From assembly GCF_914767665.1 (NCBI RefSeq), contig NC_059505.1:38623506-38687505 (forward strand): a stretch of DNA of 64,000 nt. The letters run 5' to 3'. This DNA comes from Harmonia axyridis (taxonomy: Eukaryota > Arthropoda > Insecta > Coleoptera > Coccinellidae). Each line of letters starts with the position of its first letter. The stretch's first letter is position 1. Of this stretch, positions 32,933-44,227 are shown piece by piece. The translations under genes were made by a program, and so were the position numbers. The notes beneath the pieces were generated by a model that saw only the letters and a list, made by a program, of their open reading frames with translations, was not told the DNA's origin and made no database searches.

Positions 32933-33846
32933 TGGGGTGTTTTCTTTCGAGATATATAACTTTAAGTTGGCCTTACTGTTCAAGATGGCGACCGATTTAA
33001 CAGCTGTCAAGTTTATTCTCAGTTTGGTTTGGCAATTCATCATGAATAGACTCACGCCTGAACAACGCTTGCAAATAGTGCAATTTTATTTCGAGAATAA
33101 TGGTTCTGTGCGGAATACGTATCGCGCACTACATCTATTTTGTTTGTTTAGCGATGAAGCGCACTTCTGGTTGAATGGCTACGACAACTAACAAAACTGC
33201 CGCATTTGGAGTGAAGCTAATCCTCAAGTGAATGTCGAAACACCGTTACATCTAGAAAAACTGACTGTTTGGTGCGCTTTATGGGCTGGTGGAATCATTG
33301 GTCCATACTTCTTCAAAAACGATGATGGCCAGAACGTTACAGTCAATGGTGATCGGTATAGAGCCATGATTACTAACTTTTTCATTCCTGAATTGAACAA
33401 CCATGACGTCCAGGAGCTGTGGTTCCAACAAGACGGCGCAACATGTCACACAGCTCGTGCCACAATCGATTTATTGAAAGACACGTTTGGTGACCGCCTA
33501 ATTTTAAGTTTTGGACCTGTGAATTGGCCTCCAAGATCTTGTGATTTAACACCGCTAGACTACTCTCTGTGGGGCTATGTAAAGTCATTGGTCTATGCGG
33601 ATAAGCATTCGCCGTGTTATTGCCGATATACGGCCACAAATGTTAGAAAAAGTCATCGAAAATTGGACGTCTAGATTGGACTACATCCGAGCCAGCCGTG
33701 GCGATCATATTCCAGAAATCATATTCTTCAAAATGTAACGCCACAATAAGATTATCTTGCGGATAAATAAAATTTATGTCAATCGAATAATTCATCGTTG
33801 TTTTATTGCAATTTAAAGTTCTATAGCTCTAAAAAAAAACACCCTT
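32933..33846 (+). mobile_element. DD41D mariner-like element, copy 3
   Basis: Terminal repeats GGGGTGTTTTC.. and (other strand) AAGGGTGTTTTT bound the unit. TA is kept on the left, but the right flank reads CA, so the target duplication has mutated. It shares the N-terminal deletion junction of copies 1, 2 and 5. A frame of 148 codons (33228-33674) keeps VWCALWAGGIIGPYFF and WFQQDGATCHTA. A second deletion near 33604 removes the QTLDHLEDN region. Confidence 0.88.
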
Positions 33847-34505
33847 CATTAAGACCAACTACACACCAAATAGTAACGACCGAAACAGTTAAGAGGGATT
33901 ACCACAACGTGGTTTTTCGCATATCAGTCAAACTTTGGTACCCATTCATTGTTCCTCTGGTGCTCCTGCGATGACCAGACTTTGTACGGTGTTCGGAGTT
34001 GTACATTCAATTCATCTTCTTTCTTTTATCGAAGCAAATAAGTAGAGGACAGCACTATACAATGAGTTTCATGAAATAATAATTTTAACTCTTTTGTGAT
34101 GATTTTTGATAGTTTATTTTCACATATATTTCAAAAATATAAGAGGGCTTTGTACAGAGTACATGTCATCAATTTTTTTGCGAAAAACGAAAAGTTATAT
34201 ACCAAAAAAAATATTTTTTTCATGCGCAAATTAAAAATATTGACTTTTTTCCACGTAGATTATTGTTCAAGCAAAAAAATCGGCGATTTTTAAGAAGTAC
34301 CTATCTCCAATTTTGTATTGAACTGAGCAACCACGTGGTTTCTTCTTAAATATTTGAAATAGGGGTTTGAAGATCACGTGACAGATCACCAAAAAAATAT
34401 ATGAATACGAATCTGAACACGACTTCAAAAGCTCCTGACTTCAAACGATAACATTCATTGTTATTTTAGGTAGAATCAAACTCAATGAACAATTTTGTGT
34501 AAATA
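33847..34505. other. AT-rich spacer, nothing recognised
   Basis: No gene or repeat was identified between the mariner-like element and the 3' end of the Kunitz gene. Confidence 0.4.
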
Positions 34506-34511
34506 TTTATT
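34506..34511 (-). terminator. Likely polyadenylation signal of Kunitz gene
   Basis: AATAAA on the minus strand, 27-32 bases beyond the stop codon of the Kunitz-type gene. This is a close and correctly oriented position for cleavage and polyadenylation. Confidence 0.55.
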
Positions 34512-34537
34512 TGAGAGACATATTTTTCATTTCCCTT

Positions 34538-34940
34538 TTATTGAAGCTTCTTCTTGAGTTTATCAAACATATTTCCTCCTTTTGTTTCCGTAGAACATAT
34601 AGGTTTTGCTATTCTCAAACAATCAATTTTCGTTAGAAAAATTTTCTGTCTGCTTCCACAGCCTCCGTACATTCCTTTGGTACATGCACTACCATTCCAG
34701 TAGAAAATTCTCATATGCGCCTTGCATCTTCCGGGTAAGGTAGGAGGTTCGCAATCTGAAAAAAAAATTGGTCACCCATGCAGATAACGAACTTGTTAGA
34801 ATTTTTTTTAAATGTAAAATTTTGATAAGCTATAGATACCCCCTTATATCTTTGATTGATGTCTTATTCTCACCTTTTAGAGTGAATGCAGCTCTGGAGT
34901 AACCAATTACCATTACAAAGAACAGAATAATTAACTTCAT
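34538..34940 (-). CDS. Secreted Kunitz-type protease inhibitor
   Basis: A two-exon gene: exon 1 34874-34940 and exon 2 34538-34755, joined by a 118-bp GT..AG intron (G|GTGAGA donor, TTTTTTTTCAG acceptor), predicting 94 residues. Exon 1 encodes a signal peptide (MKLIILFFVMVIGYSRA). The mature part has six cysteines in Kunitz order: C-x8-C-x13-C-x7-C-x12-C-x7-C. GRCKAHMRIFYWNG and MYGGC are the characteristic motifs. Lys follows the second Cys at the reactive-site P1 position, which in this family predicts inhibition of trypsin-like serine proteases. The C2-C3 spacing is two shorter and C5-C6 four longer than in the classical domain. A basic tail (DKLKKKLQ) follows the domain. It has no link to the UGT cluster beyond proximity. 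Likely roles are secreted inhibition of digestive or immune proteases; this is inference. Confidence 0.85.
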
Positions 34941-35699
34941 ATTGACTTTAAGCAATTCTGGCTGCAGAGGAAGTGAACAATTGGCTTCAATAACAAAAAG
35001 CATAATGAAATAGGTTTGGTGACAGGATTAAGTGTTTCTCTAGAGCTTTGCTACTAATTAGGATATAAAATATAATGTGTACATATAATAGATTGATCGA
35101 TTGTGCTCCAAAAGCATTAAAAATTAATTGATACATGATTATCTGGTTTTCGATTTATGACGATCAATTATCTGCCATCTTGTAAGTGAGAAATTGAAGC
35201 ACATTCACTTTAAGATTAAATGAAAATTTCTAAACATCTTCAAAATTATATTATGAAGCTTAAGTCAGTTGAAACTGTATTTCTGTATGTCCTGTGTATA
35301 ATAAATATTCTGCGTAAGTTAAATTTCAATAATATTGAATTTTTCATGTTCCTTTTTCTTGTATTGGACCAAACTAAATTGTAAATTGCAGTTGCAATTT
35401 ACAATTGATGGAGTTCAGTTTGTTCAAAATTTTGGAAAAATGTTTGAGAGAGCTTTTGTCGAAATGGTTGCCGCGCTTGATCTCAGTTGATCAAAAGCAA
35501 CAGCGCATCGTCGATTCCGAACGCTGTTGTAAATGGATGCAACAATAATTCATCACTATAGTTTTGAGTCAAACAGAGCCTCAGCTGAGTGGAAATAAGT
35601 CGGTAAGAGCTGTCTAAATCGACCGAAATCTCAAATATCAGCTGGCAAGGTTGTGGTATCCATATTTTGGGACGTGCATGGTATATTGTTCATTTACTA
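34941..35699. other. Upstream region of the Kunitz gene
   Basis: On the minus strand a TATA-rich stretch lies near 35063-35078, about 125-140 bp upstream of the Kunitz ATG, and could serve as a core promoter. A short palindrome (aattgcaaTTGCAATTtacaatt region) lies near 35385-35405. Nothing else is recognised. Confidence 0.35.
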
Positions 35700-36867
35700 T
35701 CTTAATGGTTAATTGTTGTTAATTGTAATGCTGAGTGAATTTGAAAGAGGTCGAATTATTGGTCTATGGGAGGTGGGGTTGTCATTTCAAGAAATCGCTA
35801 ACTGTACGAATAGAAGTCCAACTACTGTTATGAGATGTTGTCAATCATGATTTGATAATGCCCAAAATCGAAGAAGAGTAGTCACGGGACGTCGAAGAGG
35901 CACAAATGAGATTCAAGATCGACGTCTAAGCCTTATGGCCATTAGAGACCGATTTGCGACAACTCGATCTTTGGCTGATGAGTGGTAATGAGAACAAGGG
36001 CATCTTGTAACTTTCCGAAAGATATACTGCCGGATAAGGTCTTTTGGACTTCAGCATTATTGATCCCATCTTGTGTTATCTCTGACGGTTGAGCATCGAC
36101 GGCAACGATTACAGTGGTGCAGAGAACGTCAACATTGGAATGTGGAATGGCATCATGTCGTCTCTTCTTATGAATCTTGATTCTCCTTGGGTGCACATGA
36201 TGGCCGGAGAAGGGTTAGATGTAGTCGGGGAGAAAGACGTGACCCTCAGTTTGATGTTGAGCGTCATTTACACCGGACAGTAGGCGTTATGATATGAGGT
36301 GCTACTGCACAAGCAAGTGAACACTTTTAGAATTTATTCGAGGTAACATGACAGCGCTGCCTTACCTTCAAGAAATGGTGTTCTCCCTTACCTTAACCGG
36401 CTCGAGAATCCAATATTTCAGCAACATAATGCCCGACCTCTTGTTGCCAGAGTTAGTTTAAACTTTTTCGAAGCGCCCCATGTGAATCTTTCGCCATTGG
36501 CGCCCAGATCCCCCGATATTTTGCCCATAGAGCATGTTTGGAACATCATGGGTAGAAGGCTTGGAAATTTACCCCAGCCCCCACGGACTTTGGCGGCTCT
36601 GAGACATGAGGTACAGGTAGCTTAGGATAGAAATAGGATAGAAATAGACCATCTCATTGCATCAATGCCGAGACGTGTTGGGGAGTGTATAGATAATCGC
36701 GGTAGACAAACACATTATTAACAAATTTATTAAAAAAAAATTTTAGACTCTTCGTTTTTTCTCCAAATGTCAATCGTTTACTCCTTGCTTTACTATCTAT
36801 GTTTTACCAAAGAAAAATTTAAATTTGAACACCTCATTCTGGGTGTTGCAGTTTCTCTGTCAGTTAG
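35700..36867 (+). mobile_element. Decayed Tc1-like element, 5' truncated
   Basis: The transposase remnant starts near 35731 (MLSEFERGRIIGLWEVGLSF) with a helix-turn-helix. It reads GRRRGTNEIQDRRLSLMAIR and ends with SPDILPIEHVWNIMGRRLG near 36510-36560. Stops and frameshifts are frequent. The right terminal repeat (ending TTTCTCTGTCAGTTAG) is present at 36867, but the left one is missing. It is the same family as 42950-44227 and the solo end at 450-585. Confidence 0.8.
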
Positions 36868-37404
36868 AATATATTATTACAACAAGAATTGAAAAACCAA
36901 TGAAACCAATCAGAAACGTGAATGCCATCGAAATGAATCCGAAAAAATCGCTGCAATCAAATTCGAAATGGATGCTTTCCCAAGCTTGCCAATTCCTCTC
37001 CGCCCAGTTTTTTTCCAAATCGAGCGTATACATCTTTTTATTCGATTACGAGCAGTGAGATATATGGATGATGGGTGTCACGAGCACTTCGGATGCCATT
37101 CTGTAAGGGGCCCCTGGTTTACAATAATGGAAACATCGCGGGGATGATTGGTAACTGAAACGAAAAAACGTATTATTGGTCGTATCCATCTCTGTCCTTC
37201 GTAGGAGGGGAGGGGGAGACAACAGGCTTCGAAGGACGACAAATGGCTATTTATCTTCCTCTAGATGTCCATGTGGACTTGGTTAGTTGAGATGGATAGC
37301 CAGATAATAGGAGTCAATTCGAATGTTGGGAATACAGTGGCGTAGAGGGTATGAATATTGTTCGAATAATATCCCTTGGATTCTATTTACTGCGTATTCT
37401 ATAT
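36868..37404. other. Spacer between two transposons
   Basis: Nothing is recognised. The sequence is somewhat less AT-rich, with a G-rich patch near 37200-37215. Confidence 0.35.
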
Positions 37405-38536
37405 TAGGCCAATTGGAGAGTCCCCGGTCTGATGCACAGATGGCGGTGCTAGTATTAAAAACATATGATTTTTAGTTGTTAGTAGTTTTAGTCATTGGTT
37501 TGTGAGATATTGCGTTGTGAGTGTAGCTACTTTGGTTATTTGAAAAAAAATGGAAAATAAAGAATTACGTGTTCTGATAAAATATTACTTTCTGAAGGGA
37601 AAAATACAGTTGAAGCAAAATCTTGACTCAATGAAGAGTTTCCGGGGTCTGCACCAGGAAAATCAACCATCATTGATTAGTATGCTAAGTATAAACGTGG
37701 TGAATTGAGCACCCAAGACGGCGAACGCAGTAGACGCCCAAAAGAGGCTGTCACCGACGAAAAAATCAAAAAAGTTCACAAAATAATTTTGAATGACCGT
37801 AAAGTGAAGTTGATCGAGATAGCAGACATTGTGAAGATATCATCTGAACGTGTACATCATATCATTCACGAATATTTGTACATGAGGAAGCTGTGTGCAA
37901 AATGGGTGCTCAATATGGATCGAAAGCAAAAACGTGGTAATGATTCTGACCAGTGTTTGAATCTGTTTAAGTGCAATATACCTGAATTTTTGCGTCGTAT
38001 TGTGAAAATGGTTGGAACATGGCTCCATAATTTCATTCCAGGGTCCAATCGACAGTCAGCTAAGTGGAAGGTTATGGCATCTGAATTCTAGGATGCGCAA
38101 GGATTAATATTCATTGATTACCTCCAAAAGGGCCAGACCATCAACAGGGATTATTATATAGCGTTATTGGATCGTTTGAAAAATGAAATCGTCAAAAAAC
38201 GTCCCCATTTGTAAAAAAAGGTGCTGCTTCATCAAGACAATGCGCCGTTCGGCTTCGAATTGCTTCTGCATCCACCGTATTCGCCAGACCTGGTCCCCAG
38301 CGACTTTTTCCTGTTCGCAGACCTCAAAAGAATGCTCGCTGGAAAGAAATTCAGCGCCAATGAAGAATAAATCACCGTAACTGAGAACTATTTTGAAGCT
38401 AAAGACAAATCGTACTTACTACAAGAATGGTATCGAATAGTTGGAAGATCGCTATAATTGCTCTATCGCCCTCGAAGGCAACTATGTTGAATAATAAAAT
38501 AGAATTTTGCCAAAAAAATGTGTTTTACTATGGTCC
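37405..38536 (+). mobile_element. Mariner (DD34D) element, copy 1, right end lost
   Basis: The left terminal repeat starts TTAGGCCAATTGG and continues GTCCCCGGTCT, matching the element at 51422-52496. The transposase begins at ATG 37550 (MENKELRVLIKYYFLKGK). It includes LHQENQPSLI, the HTH-like KVHKIILNDRKVKLIEIADI, WVLNMDRKQKR and HPPYSPDLVPSDFFLF (third Asp). A frameshift near 37675 and stops near 38090 and 38370 break it. The right terminal repeat is cut after ACTATGGT at 38536. Confidence 0.85.
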
Positions 38537-39934
38537 AATACATTTTCGTCCTTTTGACAAACTTTTTCTGAATTGTAAGTATTTTAGTGGGGCTACAGCA
38601 CTAAAGCCATTACGCCCTATCTTGTAACTGTGAATTCTTCCTCTCTGTCATTGTATAATAAATGTTATTATATGTTCGTAGGACGTTTTTTTCTTAAAAA
38701 GACCTAACGAATCATTCCCTGAAGTTTCGTACCGAAGTTAGGAATCACCCAGTATAAACATTGTTTTGAGACACCTTGTAAAATTGATAAGAACTAAAGT
38801 CTTCTCGCTAGGTATATTCCATATCCCCGCCAAAACGAAAATAAAAACCGTAGGATTTCCAGTAATTTCAATCCGTATCAAATGAGAAAGGATTTATCAA
38901 GCTTCTACCTCGTTTATCCGTGGAAAAACATACGTTCCAAGATTGCGGTTAATATTTCCAGTGGAAAATAGATCCGGAAGCCTCTCCCCATTGGAGGATA
39001 AATTACAGAGCCATTTCCAGAGACAGGCACCATTCCATCGATGGCGTTCGACACAATCGGAGGCTTTCTCTACTTCCTCTGTAATACCCCATCTATAATG
39101 CCCTATGTACGTAAGGAATTCTCTGATGGTGTTACATAACTTCTAAATGAGGGGAATAAATTCCCACGTAGATGGTTGGAAGCGTTTTTCTCCAGAATCT
39201 TATTCAGATCTACGTTACGTGATTCCGGTTATGGTATTTCAATTACAGAGGGCGCTATATGCAGAGTCGCGTTGCATTTTGGAGGCGTTGCTTATTAACG
39301 TTGCGTATCGTACCAGATATTGCAGGAGGGTCCAGATTTTGGTGCAATAACTTTGGCGTCGGATAGAACAATTCTTTTTATGAAAAAAATTCGTATAAAC
39401 GTATATCCTAACAAGCTTCGTTTTCGAGATACAGGGTGTTGAAGTTTGAAAAAAACCAGTTTTTTAATTATAACTCTAGTATTAGTACATTCATTGTTTT
39501 AATTTTTTAGGTATTGAAATCTTGACAATGTGATGTTTCGGATTAGGTAAGTATCTTCTGCCAAACTCAACCAGTGGCGTAGATATAGTGGTGCACTTAT
39601 CCTTTTCTTATTGAAAATCTACACCACTGTCTTTTTTTTCGAGATACAGGGTATTAAAGTTTGGTTTTTTCTAGTTTTACCTCATATCAACTTCCCTTCA
39701 CAAGATATTCAGATTAAATTAGGCAGATATATCACAATTCGAAGTTTTCATCATGGAATATGCTAGTTATGAATGGAAATCTATGGAACAGTGAACGCTT
39801 CTTTGCTCCAGAACTTTTTTGAGTGGACCACTGGTAGTTTAGAAAAATGTAGAAAGAAACTTTAGTCCTTTACTTTACTTTTAGGTCTCTTATAGTTTTG
39901 TCGAATCTGCTTTTGATTTCAAACAATTCTCTAG
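38537..39934. other. Non-coding spacer with dispersed repeats
   Basis: It contains two copies of the dispersed 'acagggt' repeat (near 39428 and 39643). No gene is supported. A 67-codon frame at 39147-39350 resembles nothing I know. Confidence 0.4.
39428..39668 (+). repeat. Two dispersed 'acagggtgtt' repeats
   Basis: GAGATACAGGGTGTTGAAGT (from 39426) and GAGATACAGGGTATTAAAGT (from 39640) start two similar units 214 bp apart in direct orientation. Both are followed by TTTG and a T-rich run, as at 27300. Confidence 0.5.
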
Positions 39935-40808
39935 TAGGGATTCACGGCTTAGCTTGATTCTCAAACTACTTGGCTTGAGCTTGAGTTCATTTCAAGTCGA
40001 GCTCAAGTCAAGTAGTAGTTTTTCAATCTCAAGTCGAGTCATGTATCAATTTATCGAGTACTTGAATCATATCAAGCTACTTGATTTTTAGCAGTTTTAT
40101 TGTTTAGTGTCACATCAACTAAAAATGATGAAATGAAAAGAAACTTTGCAAAATCCACTTTAATTTATGAAACTCATTGTATAAAAACACCGAAAATATC
40201 CACTTTTTTGAAATAGAAACATAAATTAAATCACTATAAATGATAACAAAATAATACAAAAATAGAGGTTCGTGATATTGAGAAACCTCCAGGTTTTGTT
40301 TGATTTCATAATTTTCCATCCAGGATCTAAGACACATGAGGCATCTTATAGATTTGTCGCCTAACCTTTTGCGGGTTTTTGTAATTGTAAGAGCAGCTCT
40401 GGAAAATTGTCTTTCAACAGGAGCTGAAGATGCTGGCGTTGATAAAAAATCCTTGGCCATTTCGGCCAAGTTTGGAAAGATATTTCAGAAAGTATCAAAA
40501 TCTACCAATAGATCTCATAGAAATGTGAGAAAACTACAATTAAAGTCACACTGACGAATGTTTCAGTCTCTCGGCGCTCGAGGAATCCCCTTATTTAGTC
40601 TAAGCGCGCACGAGATTGCAGAAATAGATGCCGTGCGACGCGTGTATATCAAGCTCAAGTGATATCAAGTAGCTTGATATCAAATCAAGCAAAAAATACC
40701 TAAAACCAAGTTAAGTCAAGCTCATCAAGTATGTAATTTTTCACGAGCTTGATTTTCAAGTCAAGTTGTTGGTTAAAATGTCAAGCTACTTGGCTTGACG
40801 AATCCTTA
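39935..40808 (-). mobile_element. hAT element with 8-bp target duplication
   Basis: The unit begins TAGGGATTCAC and ends with the near reverse complement GAATCCTTA. It is flanked on both sides by TTCTCTAG (39927-39934 and 40809-40816), an exact 8-bp duplication typical of hAT insertions. Both ends (about 140 and 170 bp) are packed with CAAG/CTTG motifs such as 'tcaagctacttg', resembling subterminal transposase-binding repeats. Only a C-terminal transposase piece remains inside, so the 874-bp element is non-autonomous. Confidence 0.88.
40119..40469 (-). pseudogene. hAT transposase C-terminal fragment
   Basis: The frame reads FLSTPASSAPVERQFSRAAL and TITKTRKRLGDKSIRCLMCL, then RSWMENYE. This matches the hAT C-terminal dimerisation region, where the 'S.P..R.FS' and 'R..L' motifs are characteristic. 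The DDE catalytic part and zinc-finger N-terminus are absent. A second copy of this segment lies at 45160-45420 on the plus strand. Confidence 0.8.
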
Positions 40809-40816
40809 TTCTCTAG

Positions 40817-41072
40817 TAATCCTGAGGAAAATCCAGATTAATATAAATATCCAGTTAGTAAGTTGTGTTGAATGAAATAATTATAAGTTTTGGTACTTAT
40901 TTACCCAACATGTAGCGAATATTCTATAAACTGCTATAATCATCACACAAAAAGTACTCTTACAAGAATCACCACGAATCTCAAAAACAAAGCATTTGAA
41001 GCCTCATGCTTATAGAACTTTTTTTCCTCAATTAAATCTAAGAAACCTCTTACTTTCCTTCCTACCTCCACA
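40817..41072. other. Short spacer, nothing recognised
   Basis: No feature was found between the hAT element and the LINE fragment. Confidence 0.35.
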
Positions 41073-41609
41073 TAGGAACACCCTGTATATCTTCCCAGGG
41101 AGAAGTATGCAAAAATAATGAATTTAAGGAGAAATCAATCACAAAAAATAAATGGATGACAGAGGATATCTTAAAACTGATGGAACAGCGAAGGCTGGCA
41201 AAAGCAGATGATGTAAAGTACAGGTGTCTACAGAAAAAAAATACAGAGGAGATAAAGATGGCCAAGGAGAGATGGATGAATGAAAAATGCGAGGAAATGG
41301 AAAACATAATGTCCAAACATGATTCATTCAACATACAAAAAACGTGAAGAAAATAGGCGGCATATTTGAAAAAACAGTTAACACCCTGCTAGTGGACAAT
41401 AACATGATGAAGAAGACATCAAAAAAGAATGGCAAACATAAATATCAGAACTATTTGATGACGATAAAGATAATTATATGGTTCTGTATCAACATACACA
41501 TGCACAGAAGGTCCAGAAATAATGAGATCCAAAGTAGAACATGATATAAGAAATGCAGAAGCCAGAAAAGCAATTTAGGAACAGCCTGTATATTCTCCCA
41601 GGGAGGAGA
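41073..41609 (+). mobile_element. Non-LTR retrotransposon fragment (linker region)
   Basis: The plus strand reads WMTEDILKLMEQRRLAKADD, IKMAKERWMNEKCEEMENIM and KHDSFNIQK. After frameshifts it reads EWQTYISELFDDDKD (frames combined) and GPEIMRSKVEHDI. This is the segment between endonuclease and reverse transcriptase in craniofacial-development-protein-like LINE ORFs. It is bounded by a 33-bp imperfect direct repeat, 41073-41105 and 41577-41609 (taggaacaccctgtatat.. / taggaacagcctgtatat..). It is probably the same family as the RT piece at 57568-58330. Confidence 0.7.
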
Positions 41610-42000
41610 TTAACGTATGAATCAGCGAGCGCTCAATGTATGATTTATCAGTTTGTTTCCACCAGATAGAGCCTACCTTTCACCAATTACAGCAAAGGAA
41701 AACCTACTAACAAACTCCTCACGAAATAATTCCACGCAAGATGAAACCCAATCATAATTGAGACAGCAAAATTCTTCGAATGGGGGGCTAATGAGTTTGC
41801 GGAAAGGGGATAAATACCCGTCGCCGACTTCGATTGGGCTCTGAATTGGATCTGAATACACCGATCTGTCGGGTCGGCACATCAAAGGAAAGGTCGCTCA
41901 ATTTATCGGATGCTGCACAAAGAGTCGAAGGCGTGGATTAGTCAACAGAGGGTTGCCTTTGAGATTGGCTCCCCTGCACGTACCGGGTGTTTTAGGTTAT
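41610..42000. other. Spacer, nothing recognised
   Basis: No supported gene. It is slightly more GC-rich than its surroundings around 41810-41960. Confidence 0.35.
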
Positions 42001-42063
42001 AGTAAAAAAATTCAGGGCTGTCAGACGCTATAGAAAAAATTAGGAAAGCAATGAATTCAAGTC

Positions 42064-42522
42064 ATGAAGTTTCCTTTAGATATGGAGAAAGACTTATGTT
42101 GCCCAGATTGTAGTAAACTGTTTGTACTTCAAAAGTCTGCTTTAAGATCTATGATTGGTCTAAAATATAGAGAATCATGCAGAGGGCACTTCAGACAGAA
42201 TAGAATTCTCACTTTCTTTGGAATGTTTTTTTTAGAGTGCGTTCTTTTTGTGAAAACAAGTCCTCATTATTTCGAGGATCTCAAAAATATTAATAACACA
42301 AGACGTATCATTCCCTTTCACTTTCCTATACATAAAATGTCATTAACTGAAAGGGGTACCAAGTATATGTGTGTTAAATTTTATAATAATCTACCCAAAA
42401 ATGTACTAGACATAGTTGATATTAGGAAATTCAAGAAAAATCTCACAGACTTGATTATCAATGTGGAACCTTATTCTATTTCGGAATTTTTGAATTACTG
42501 TGGTGTAGATTCTAGGATATAG
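42064..42522 (+). CDS. Non-LTR retrotransposon C-terminal ORF remnant
   Basis: A 152-codon frame contains LFVLQKSALRSMIGLKYRES followed by CRGHFRQNRILTFFGMFFLE, then FHFPIHKMSLTERGTKYMCV and FYNNLPKNV. This is the C-terminal region after the reverse transcriptase in jockey/CR1-like LINEs. The 3' end carries AATAAA and a (TTATTG)n tail at 42586-42620, typical of such elements. The 5' part is missing, so this is a 5'-truncated insertion. Confidence 0.72.
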   Translation: MKFPLDMEKDLCCPDCSKLFVLQKSALRSMIGLKYRESCRGHFRQNRILTFFGMFFLECVLFVKTSPHYFEDLKNINNTRRIIPFHFPIHKMSLTERGTKYMCVKFYNNLPKNVLDIVDIRKFKKNLTDLIINVEPYSISEFLNYCGVDSRI

Positions 42523-42585
42523 TTTGATTTTTTTTTCTGTTATTGACGGTTTTCCATTTCTTTGTATATTTGTGTACAGGATTCA

Positions 42586-42620
42586 GGAAATAAAGCTATT
42601 GTTATTGTTATTGTTATTGA
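42586..42620 (+). repeat. (TTATTG)n tail of a LINE
   Basis: About four tandem copies of the hexamer follow AATAAAGCTA directly after the retrotransposon ORF. They mark its 3' end. Confidence 0.75.
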
Positions 42621-42949
42621 TTAGGGTCAGAACGGTTTCAACACTTCTTCACTTATACTGCAGTTAAAGTACATAGTGTTTATTTGATTACATGTGAGGA
42701 AACTTTTGTGAGCTTACTAGGAAAAATCTGGAGAAAAAAGTTTTTGAGAGAACCCCAGAGTAATGAACTTAGATAGAGGGAGCATAAATCATTTTCAGTA
42801 AGCAAATTTTGTCCCCAACATGAACTATCAAATTTGATATAGATTTGATGCTTATGCTTTATTTCTCTTGCATATAAAGGCATTATTTTGAGTTTTTGGG
42901 TTTCATTCATTCCTGCATCAATTGCATCCTCGGAGGCCAAGTATATATA
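42621..42949. other. Spacer between LINE tail and Tc1-like element
   Basis: No gene or repeat was recognised. An 86-codon minus-strand frame at 42680-42940 has no recognisable similarity. Confidence 0.35.
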
Positions 42950-44227
42950 CTAACTGACAAAGAAACTGCAACACCCAGAAGAAGCTGTTTAAATTTTAGA
43001 CTTCTTTTGGTAAAACATAGATAGTATAGAAAGGAGTAAATGATTGAAATTTGGAGAAGGGTTTAAATTTTTTTTCAATGAATTTGTTGATAATGTTTTT
43101 GTCCATCGCGTTTATCTATACACTCCCCAACACGTCTCGGCATTGATGCAATAAGATGGTCTATTTCTCCTTGAGGGATACTATCCCAAGCTACCTGTTC
43201 TTCATATCTCAGAGCCGCCAAAGTCCATGGGGGCTGGGGTAAATTTCCAAGCCTTCTACCCATGATGTACCAAACATGCTCTATGGGCGAAAGATCGGGG
43301 GATCTGGGCGGCCATGGCAAAAGATTCACATGGTCGCTTCCATAAAGCTTAAACTAACTCTGGCAACATGAGGTCGGGCATTATCTTGCCGAAATATTGG
43401 ATTCGCGAGCCGGTTAAGGTAGGGGAGAACATATGGCTCCACTATTTCTTGAAGGGAACGCAGCGCTCTCATGTTACCTCGAATAAAGACTTAAGGTGAC
43501 CTACTTGCATGTGCAATAGCACCTCATACCATAACACCTACTGTCCAGTGTACATAACGCTCAACATTAAACTGAGGTTCATTTTTTTCCCCGACGTCGT
43601 CTAACCCTTCTTCGGCCATCATGTGCACCCAAGGAGAATCGAGATTCATCATAAAAGATGACCTTATGCCATTCCACATTCCAATTTTGACGTTCTCTGC
43701 ACCACTGTTCGAACAGTTACAGGATGGCCTTGTTCTCCTAACCACTCATCAGCCAAAGATCGAGTTGTCGCAAATCGGTCTCTAATGGCCATAAGTCTTA
43801 GACGTCGATCTTATACTTCATTTGTGCCCCTTCGACGTCTGGTGCCTAGTCTTCTTCGATTTTGGGCATTATCAAACCACGCTTGACAACATCTCATAAC
43901 ATTAGTTGGATTTCTTTTCGGTCAGTTAGCGATTTCTCGAAATGACAACCCCGCCTCCCGTAGACCAATGATTCGGCCCCTTTCACAATCTCTCACGTGC
44001 TCTAAGCATTTTAACAACAATTAAACATCGACTTTGGATCTCTTCCAATAGCTGGTTTGTTGTAAAATACGAAAAACGACTACAATAGTTAAGTAACAAA
44101 AATTGTTTACATGAAAAAACCCTCCCAATTCAATCATTTACTCCTTGTTATATTATCTATGTTTCACTAACAAAAGTTTTAAATTTAAACAACTCCTTCT
44201 GGGTGTTGCAGTTTCTTTGTCAGTTAG
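42950..44227 (-). mobile_element. Tc1-like element with both ends, decayed
   Basis: Near-identical terminal inverted repeats begin CTAACTGACAAAGAAACTGC at 42950 and, reversed, end at 44227. Both are flanked by TA. The 1278-bp unit carries a broken minus-strand transposase. The C-terminal part (43075-43329) reads PWPPRSPDLSPIEHVWYIMG with the catalytic Glu, and SMPRRVGECID. The middle (43524-43745) is frameshifted, and the helix-turn-helix start near 44000 has stops. It is the reference copy for the truncated relatives at 35700-36867 and 450-585. Confidence 0.88.

Noticed and set aside
40119..40469. Domesticated hAT-derived host gene
   Set aside because: The fragment has only the C-terminal dimerisation region, sits between hAT termini with a clean target duplication, and its frame runs into AT-rich sequence. 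It is an element remnant.
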